64,000 nucleotides of DNA. Source: Pseudomonas sp. NBRC 111124 (lineage in GTDB: Bacteria; Pseudomonadota; Gammaproteobacteria; Pseudomonadales; Pseudomonadaceae). The translations under genes and the position numbers were made by a program. The notes under the pieces are model-generated. The model was not told the origin of the DNA and searched no databases. It saw only the letters and a program-made list of their open reading frames with translations. The stretch spans positions 124,001 through 188,000 of the forward strand of contig NZ_BCBA01000107.1 of NCBI RefSeq assembly GCF_001320245.1, given 5' to 3'. Each line of letters starts with the position of its first letter. Position 1 is the first letter of the stretch. Of the stretch, positions 59,615-64,000 are shown one piece after another.

Positions 59615-59953
59615 ATGGAAACACGGGCCTTGTAGGAGCGGCCTTGTGCCGCGAATGGGCCGCATAGCGGTCCCAGGATCTCAGCGTTGTTGCACATATT
59701 GCAGGGGCTGCTTCGCAGCCCTTTCGAGACCCAAGACCACACCTCAGGGCGGGGATTTTCAGGTCAGATCGGACAAGCTTAGTCCCTGCAAGAGTGGAAC
59801 TTGTCATTGCAAGGAAATTGCTCTGTGTTGCGCAAGAGTCTGCGCAGTACTGCCTATACCTGACATTTCTGCCAGTAGACGCCCCTACGCTCTAGTCATA
59901 TCGTCGAGCTATAGGCACAGCACATTGGTGTGCTGGCCCCAGGGGAACGGACC
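59615..59953. other. 339-bp gap with a half REP and a hairpin
   Basis: Contains one REP-like unit, TTGTAGGAGCGGCCTTGTGC with CGCGAATGGGCCGC (about 59630-59670), and a hairpin GGGCTGC (59705-59711)/GCAGCCC (59715-59721) that may terminate pit. The rest (59730-59950) has reduced G+C and presumably carries the promoter of the following gene. No protein gene was seen. Confidence 0.6.
59630..59670. repeat. Single REP-like element
   Basis: GGAGCGGCCTTGTGCCGCG followed by AATGGGCCGC with imperfect dyad symmetry. It belongs to the variant putida REP type with a GCCTTGTGCCGCGAA core, unlike the other copies in this window. Confidence 0.7.
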
Positions 59954-60379
59954 ATGCCCAAGCCACTCGAAATCAACCTGATGCTCAATGGACGGACAAG
60001 AACCTCGCCAGCGCAACTTAGAGTTTATCGGCAAGACTGGTGGGAGGACGGCTTCGACATCGAAGCTATCAGTGAAGAGCACCATCAGCAACCTCAATAC
60101 TGGCTGCGCTTGACGGGCCAGAATGCACCGCGCAATGGCACATACCAACTTGATCGCGACGAGGGTCGTAAAGACTGTCTACTTATCGAGTTCGGTCTCT
60201 ACAATCTTGATGTCCAGCCAATTGAAAACGGTAAGTTCACGCTTGAATCGATCGATTTCGACCAGTGCTCGTTAAAAGGAGAGTTCGAGTTCATCTGGAA
60301 TCATGATGATGAAAAGGTCCAGGTTCAGTGCTGGGACTTTGAAGTGTCATACCCAGCTACGCCTGACCATGCGCCTTGA
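59954..60379 (+). CDS. Hypothetical protein, 141 residues, low G+C
   Basis: Family not recognised. It starts MPKPLEINLMLNGRTRTSPAQLRVYRQ with an AGGGGAACGG ribosome site. It is soluble, acidic and aromatic-rich, with beta-type alternation (GEFEFIWNHDDEKVQVQCWDFEVSY). Codon use and G+C are clearly below neighbouring genes (many A/T third positions), indicating recent acquisition. Its 3' end overlaps the convergent thioesterase gene by 23 bp. An orphan immunity or phage-like origin is conceivable, but nothing in the sequence proves it. Confidence 0.62.
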   Translation: MPKPLEINLMLNGRTRTSPAQLRVYRQDWWEDGFDIEAISEEHHQQPQYWLRLTGQNAPRNGTYQLDRDEGRKDCLLIEFGLYNLDVQPIENGKFTLESIDFDQCSLKGEFEFIWNHDDEKVQVQCWDFEVSYPATPDHAP

Positions 60380-60854
60380 GCTTGAGTTTTTCGGTGTCCA
60401 CCCGCACGAACACCGAGTCGGCGCTGACCGTCAGCACATCGCCCGCCCAGACCTCGCAGATGACCCGAGTCTTGCGCCCGACCTCGCCTTCCACACGCGC
60501 CTTGAGCAGCAGCTCTACGCCCATTGGCGTGGGCTTGAGGTAATTCAGCCCGAGGCTGCCGGTAACACAGTCGATGCGGGGCAGGCTGCCCGCCTCGCGG
60601 CCTTCGGCGCGGTAGTGGTAGGCCATGGCGGTCCAGTTCGAATGGCAGTCGACCAGCATGGCCAGCAGGCCGCCATAGACCAGGCCGGGCCAGCCGATGT
60701 AGGTGCTGTCGGGTGAGTGCCGGCACAGCAGGTGAATACCATCGGCATCCCAGTGGCTTTGCAGGTGCAGGCCGGAGGGATGGGAGCAACCGCAGCCGAA
60801 GCAGGTGCCTTCGGGGGCAGCAAGGGCCTGTAGGGAAAGGGAGTAATCGTTCAT
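60357..60854 (-). CDS. PaaI-type hotdog thioesterase family protein
   Basis: Protein of 165 residues with a hotdog fold, predicted to hydrolyse acyl-CoA thioesters. The N-terminal FGCGCSHPSGLHLQ is typical of a subset of PaaI-like proteins. GLVYGGLLAMLVDCHSNWTAMAYHY contains the hotdog helix with the catalytic Asp (about residue 76), followed by VTGSLGLNYLKPTPMG and KARVEGEVGRKTRVICEVWA. The ATG at 60852-60854 is chosen over an upstream start because it begins the conserved region. Substrate unknown. Confidence 0.85.
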   Translation of the reverse strand: MNDYSLSLQALAAPEGTCFGCGCSHPSGLHLQSHWDADGIHLLCRHSPDSTYIGWPGLVYGGLLAMLVDCHSNWTAMAYHYRAEGREAGSLPRIDCVTGSLGLNYLKPTPMGVELLLKARVEGEVGRKTRVICEVWAGDVLTVSADSVFVRVDTEKLKLKAHGQA

Positions 60855-60912
60855 ACGCAGCCTTGTGCTTGTTGGAATGGGGGCGCGAAACGCCCCCATT
60901 AAAGCAGAAACC

Positions 60913-62295
60913 TCAAGCCGGCTGGGCAACCACCTTGCCGCCCTTCTGAGTCAGCGACACCAGCAGGATGAACAGCGTCACCCCGGCGGTCATCAGCGTC
61001 TCATAGCGGTAGGCATCGCTGAACAGCATGTAGCCCAGGACCATGACGATGGTGCCGATCACCAGCCAGGTCAGCCATGGGAACAGCCACATCTTCAGCT
61101 CCAGCGGGCGCCCTTCACGCTCGGCCCGGGCGCGCATGCGCAGCTGCGACACCGCGATCACCAGGTACACCAGCAAGGCAATGGCGCCAGTGGTGGACAG
61201 CAGGAAACCGAAGACCTTGCCCGGCAGCACATAGTTGACGAAGCAACCGACGAAGCCGGCCAGGGTCGAGAGGATCACCGCCACGGTCGGCACGCCGGCA
61301 CCGGAAATGCGCTTGGTCATGCTCAGCGCCTGGCCTCGGGCGCCCAGCGAATAGAGCATCCGCGAAGCCGTGTACAGGCCGGAATTCATGCAGCTGGTCA
61401 CCGCTACCAGCACCACCAGGTCGACCAGCAACTTGGCGCCCGGCACGTTCAGCACCTCCAGCACGCGCTGGAACGAACCTACCGCTTTGAGGCTAGGGTC
61501 GTTCCAGGCCACCAGGGACACCACCAGGAAGATCGACGCCAGGTAGAAGATAGCGATGCGGTACACCACCAGGTTGGTGGCGCGGCGGATCTTGTCTTTC
61601 GGGTTGGCGGTTTCGTCGGCGGCAATGGTGACGATCTCCGCGCCGAAGAACGAGAAGATGGTGATCAGCACGCCACCGAGTACGGTGCCAAAGCCGTTGG
61701 GCATGAACCCGCCGTTATCCCACAGGCGGCTGATGCCGGACACCTCGGCCAGCGGCCAGAAGCCGAACACGGCCAGGCTGCAGACCCCGATGAAGGCGAT
61801 GATCGCGACCACCTTGACCAGCGCGAACCAGTACTCGAACGCACCGAAGTTTTTCACGCTGACCAGGTTGCTGCCCGACAGCAGGACCATGATCAGGAAG
61901 GCGAACAGCCAGGACGGCACGCCCGGGAAGTAGGCATGCAGGATGTCTGCACCGGCGATGGCCTCGACCGGAATGATCAATACCCAAAACCACCAGTACA
62001 ACCAGCCGATGGTGAAGCCGGCCCAGGGGCCGATGGCCTCGGAGGCGTACGTGGAGAACGAACCGCTGTTGGGGTTGGCAATGGCCATTTCGCCCAGCAT
62101 GCGCATCACCAGCAGCACCAGCAAGCCGGTCATGGCGTAGGAGATGAGGATGGCCGGGCCGGCAGTGGCGATGGCGTTGGAAGAACCGATGAACAGGCCG
62201 GCACCGATAATCCCGGCAATGGAAATCATGGACACCTGACGCGAGGTCAGACCGTGCTGCAAGGAACGCTGTTTGTTGTTGTGTAGCGAAGCCAT
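60913..62295 (-). CDS. Amino-acid permease (AAT family, GABA-permease-like)
   Basis: Twelve-helix inner-membrane transporter of 460 residues of the APC/AAT family. LQHGLTSRQVSMISIAGIIGAGLFIGSSNAIATAGPAILISY is the signature first-helix region, followed by EMAIANPNSGSFSTYASEAIGPWAGFTIGWLYWWFW and SFFGAEIVTIAADETANPKDKIRRATN. Similarity to E. coli GabP-type permeases and the neighbouring class III aminotransferase gene suggest 4-aminobutyrate or a related omega-amino acid as substrate. It is divergent from the LysR gene across a 266-bp AT-rich promoter region. Confidence 0.88.
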   Translation of the reverse strand: MASLHNNKQRSLQHGLTSRQVSMISIAGIIGAGLFIGSSNAIATAGPAILISYAMTGLLVLLVMRMLGEMAIANPNSGSFSTYASEAIGPWAGFTIGWLYWWFWVLIIPVEAIAGADILHAYFPGVPSWLFAFLIMVLLSGSNLVSVKNFGAFEYWFALVKVVAIIAFIGVCSLAVFGFWPLAEVSGISRLWDNGGFMPNGFGTVLGGVLITIFSFFGAEIVTIAADETANPKDKIRRATNLVVYRIAIFYLASIFLVVSLVAWNDPSLKAVGSFQRVLEVLNVPGAKLLVDLVVLVAVTSCMNSGLYTASRMLYSLGARGQALSMTKRISGAGVPTVAVILSTLAGFVGCFVNYVLPGKVFGFLLSTTGAIALLVYLVIAVSQLRMRARAEREGRPLELKMWLFPWLTWLVIGTIVMVLGYMLFSDAYRYETLMTAGVTLFILLVSLTQKGGKVVAQPA

Positions 62296-62561
62296 GGAGA
62301 ACCCTCGAATGGGTCGGCCGGCGCGCGGTCGTGATGCCGTCGACGGCTGAAAGTTGGAGCAGAATTCTTGTAAGTCGTAGTGCTCGTTGTTGTTGTTTTA
62401 TGTCGCCGGTCGCGCACTTTCCTCCTCTTCGACGTACCGGTTGTAATCGTTGATCGAGGTCAGTATTAATCTATAGGGCAAGGTCAACAAACGACCTTTT
62501 CGAAGCACATGATTCCGTTACGGAATGAACTTCTTCCTTTTTTGCTCGGTACGCGCCTGCC

Positions 62562-63476
62562 ATGTCCAAACGCCTGATGCCCTCGACCACCGCCCTGCAG
62601 TGCTTCGAAGCCGCCGCCCGGCACCTGAGCTTCACCCGCGCAGCGCAGGAGCTGCACCTGACCCAGAGCGCTGTCAGCAAACAGGTCGCGCAGCTTGAGG
62701 ACATGCTCTCGCACTCGCTGTTCCAGCGGATTCGCCGGCGCCTGCACCTGACCCCGGCCGGCGCGCTGTACCTCACCGAGGTGAACAAGATCCTCACTCA
62801 GATCGACATCTCCAGCCGTTACATCCTCAGCTACGGTGACGAGACCGAAGTGCTGCGCATCGCTACCCAGCCGACCTTCGGCGCGCGCTGGCTGGTGCCC
62901 AGGCTCAAGGGCTTCGGCGACCGCCACCCGCGCATCCACCTGGATATCCGCAATGAGCTGGAGCCGTTCGACCTGGTGCAGGCCAAGGCCGATATCGCCT
63001 TCTTCTTCGGCCAGGGCACCTGGCCGGGGGCCACTTGCATCGAGCTGTTCAGCGAGGAAGTGGTGCCCGTGTGCGCGCCCGAGCTGCTGGCCCGGCACCG
63101 TTTCGACAGCGCCGAGGCGCTCACCGAACACCGGCTGTTGCAGTGCGCATCACGGCCGGAGGCGTGGCACGAGTGGTTTCTGGGGTTGGGCCTGCATAGC
63201 CAGAACAGCTACCACGGGCCGCGCTTCGACACGTTCTACCTGTGCATCCGGGCCGCCATTGCCGGGTGTGGCATCGCCCTGATTCCGCGCTACCTGGTGG
63301 CTGAGGAACTGAGCGAAGGCAAGCTGGTGGTGGCCTGGGACCACCCGGTGGCAAGCAACGGCCGGCACTTCATTGCCCACGCCGAACACGCCGCTGAAGT
63401 GCCCAAGGTCAAGGCCTTCGTGCAATGGATCCGCGAGCGTGTCGCCGAAGACGATCAATGGAGTTCGCGAATCTAG
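62562..63476 (+). CDS. LysR-type regulator (GcvA-like)
   Basis: Regulator of 304 residues with N-terminal helix-turn-helix PSTTALQCFEAAARHLSFTRAAQELHLTQSAVSKQVAQLEDML, of the GcvA/amino-acid-metabolism subgroup. It has an effector-binding domain ending LVVAWDHPVASNGRHFIAHAEHAAEVPKVKAFVQWIRE. It is divergent from the permease gene and upstream of the aminotransferase gene on the same strand (87-bp gap). It is therefore the likely regulator of both. Confidence 0.92.
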   Translation: MSKRLMPSTTALQCFEAAARHLSFTRAAQELHLTQSAVSKQVAQLEDMLSHSLFQRIRRRLHLTPAGALYLTEVNKILTQIDISSRYILSYGDETEVLRIATQPTFGARWLVPRLKGFGDRHPRIHLDIRNELEPFDLVQAKADIAFFFGQGTWPGATCIELFSEEVVPVCAPELLARHRFDSAEALTEHRLLQCASRPEAWHEWFLGLGLHSQNSYHGPRFDTFYLCIRAAIAGCGIALIPRYLVAEELSEGKLVVAWDHPVASNGRHFIAHAEHAAEVPKVKAFVQWIRERVAEDDQWSSRI

Positions 63477-63563
63477 GGAATGATCGCAATCGAATAATTC
63501 GTTTGCGGAATAATAGCGTGGCGCGCTTGGATATTAAGAAACTCGAACAAGGTCTGCGTGCCC

Positions 63564-64000
63564 ATGAATCTGGAAAGTATCAGCCAATCCATTGCCATCG
63601 TTCATCCGATCACACTTTCCCATGGCCGCAATGCCGAAGTCTGGGACACCGACGGCAAACGTTATATCGACTTCGTCGGCGGTATCGGCGTGCTCAACCT
63701 GGGCCATTGCAACCCGGCCGTGGTCGAAGCGATTCAGGCCCAGGCCAGCCGCCTGACCCACTACGCCTTCAACGCCGCCCCCCATGGCCCGTACCTGGAG
63801 CTGATGGAGCGCTTGCGCCAGTTCGTTCCGGTCAGCTACCCACTGGCCGGCATGCTCACCAACAGTGGCGCGGAAGCAGCGGAAAACGCCCTGAAGGTCG
63901 CCCGCGGCGCTACCGGCAAACGCGCCATCATCGCCTTCGACGGCGGCTTCCACGGCCGCACCCTGGCCACCCTGAACCTCAATGGCAAGGTCGCGCCGTA
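63564..64000 (+). CDS. Class III aminotransferase, start only (cut by window edge)
   Basis: The first 145 codons of a PLP-dependent class III transaminase, related to 4-aminobutyrate aminotransferase. HGRNAEVWDTDGKRYIDFVGGIGVLNLGHCNPAVVEAIQAQ and MLTNSGAEAAENALKVARGATGKRAIIAFDGGFHGRT are the conserved N-terminal blocks; the latter binds the PLP phosphate. The catalytic lysine lies beyond the window. Neighbouring permease and LysR genes support GABA or similar amino-acid catabolism. The exact substrate is unproven, so no symbol is given. Confidence 0.88.
   Translation, partial: MNLESISQSIAIVHPITLSHGRNAEVWDTDGKRYIDFVGGIGVLNLGHCNPAVVEAIQAQASRLTHYAFNAAPHGPYLELMERLRQFVPVSYPLAGMLTNSGAEAAENALKVARGATGKRAIIAFDGGFHGRTLATLNLNGKVAP

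Overview
The window is high-GC gammaproteobacterial DNA, almost certainly from a Pseudomonas of the P. putida group. The evidence is the gacA-uvrC-pgsA-tRNA-Gly block (gacA starts with TTG), modABC followed by a topoisomerase IB gene and a csrA/rsm gene, gor next to galU, and several REP palindromes of the putida type (cores such as TTCGCGGGC...GCCCGCGAA with a TCCCACAGG or TCCTACAG arm). No phage, transposase, integrase, rRNA or CRISPR array is visible.

Layout. 1-4.6 kb (minus): ahpF (cut by the left edge), ahpC, gor and galU, covering peroxide and glutathione defence and UDP-glucose supply. 4.8-6.4 kb: a tsdBA pair of dihaem cytochromes c for thiosulfate to tetrathionate oxidation. 6.5-8.6 kb: a lipoprotein, a DUF1883 protein, a 56-residue protein and a nitronate monooxygenase. 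8.9-11.4 kb: modABC molybdate importer, then topoisomerase IB and a CsrA/Rsm translational regulator. 13.0-16.0 kb (minus): a histidine kinase, double-domain KaiC-like ATPase and single-domain response regulator module. 16.1-19.2 kb: tRNA-Leu, DoxX, an acidic protein, two tandem terminators, a LexA-type box and a PL7 alginate-lyase-like gene, ending at tRNA-Cys. 19.4-30.6 kb: sohB, a histidine phosphatase/SCP2/kinase-like/SDR group, small exported envelope proteins, an SLC13-type permease, a membrane diguanylate cyclase, a TSUP exporter and a LysR regulator. 30.7-38.6 kb: small proteins, a tyrosine-phosphatase autotransporter, an AraC regulator, a Tat-exported AcpA-like phosphoesterase, and a GT25 glycosyltransferase with a Wzx-type flippase. 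38.8-42.4 kb: tRNA-Gly, pgsA, uvrC, gacA and an XRE regulator.

42.97-57.19 kb holds the most notable region: eleven co-directional, tightly packed genes for an alginate-type exopolysaccharide in the order algD-alg8-alg44-algK-algE-algI-algJ-algF-algX-algL-algG-like. In the canonical Pseudomonas operon the order is algD-8-44-K-E-G-X-L-I-J-F-A. Here the acetylation block IJF lies before X-L-G and algA is absent. Synthase, c-di-GMP receptor, export and O-acetylation proteins keep their key residues. The AlgG-like protein lacks the epimerase DPHD motif (DVQN instead), and the AlgL-like lyase lacks the expected arginine seven residues before its catalytic tyrosine. I infer a second, divergent alginate-like locus that may make an acetylated, unepimerised (polymannuronate-like) polymer, switched on by c-di-GMP. 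A canonical alg operon is expected elsewhere in the genome but cannot be seen here.

57.2-64 kb: a GNAT acetyltransferase, a truncated DUF488 gene, a Pit phosphate transporter, an orphan low-GC gene, a thioesterase, an amino-acid permease, a divergent LysR regulator and the start of a class III aminotransferase cut by the right edge. Several genes could act together on the matrix: the diguanylate cyclase, GacA and CsrA/Rsm as regulators, and the PL7 lyase as a degrading enzyme. This is inference from co-location.
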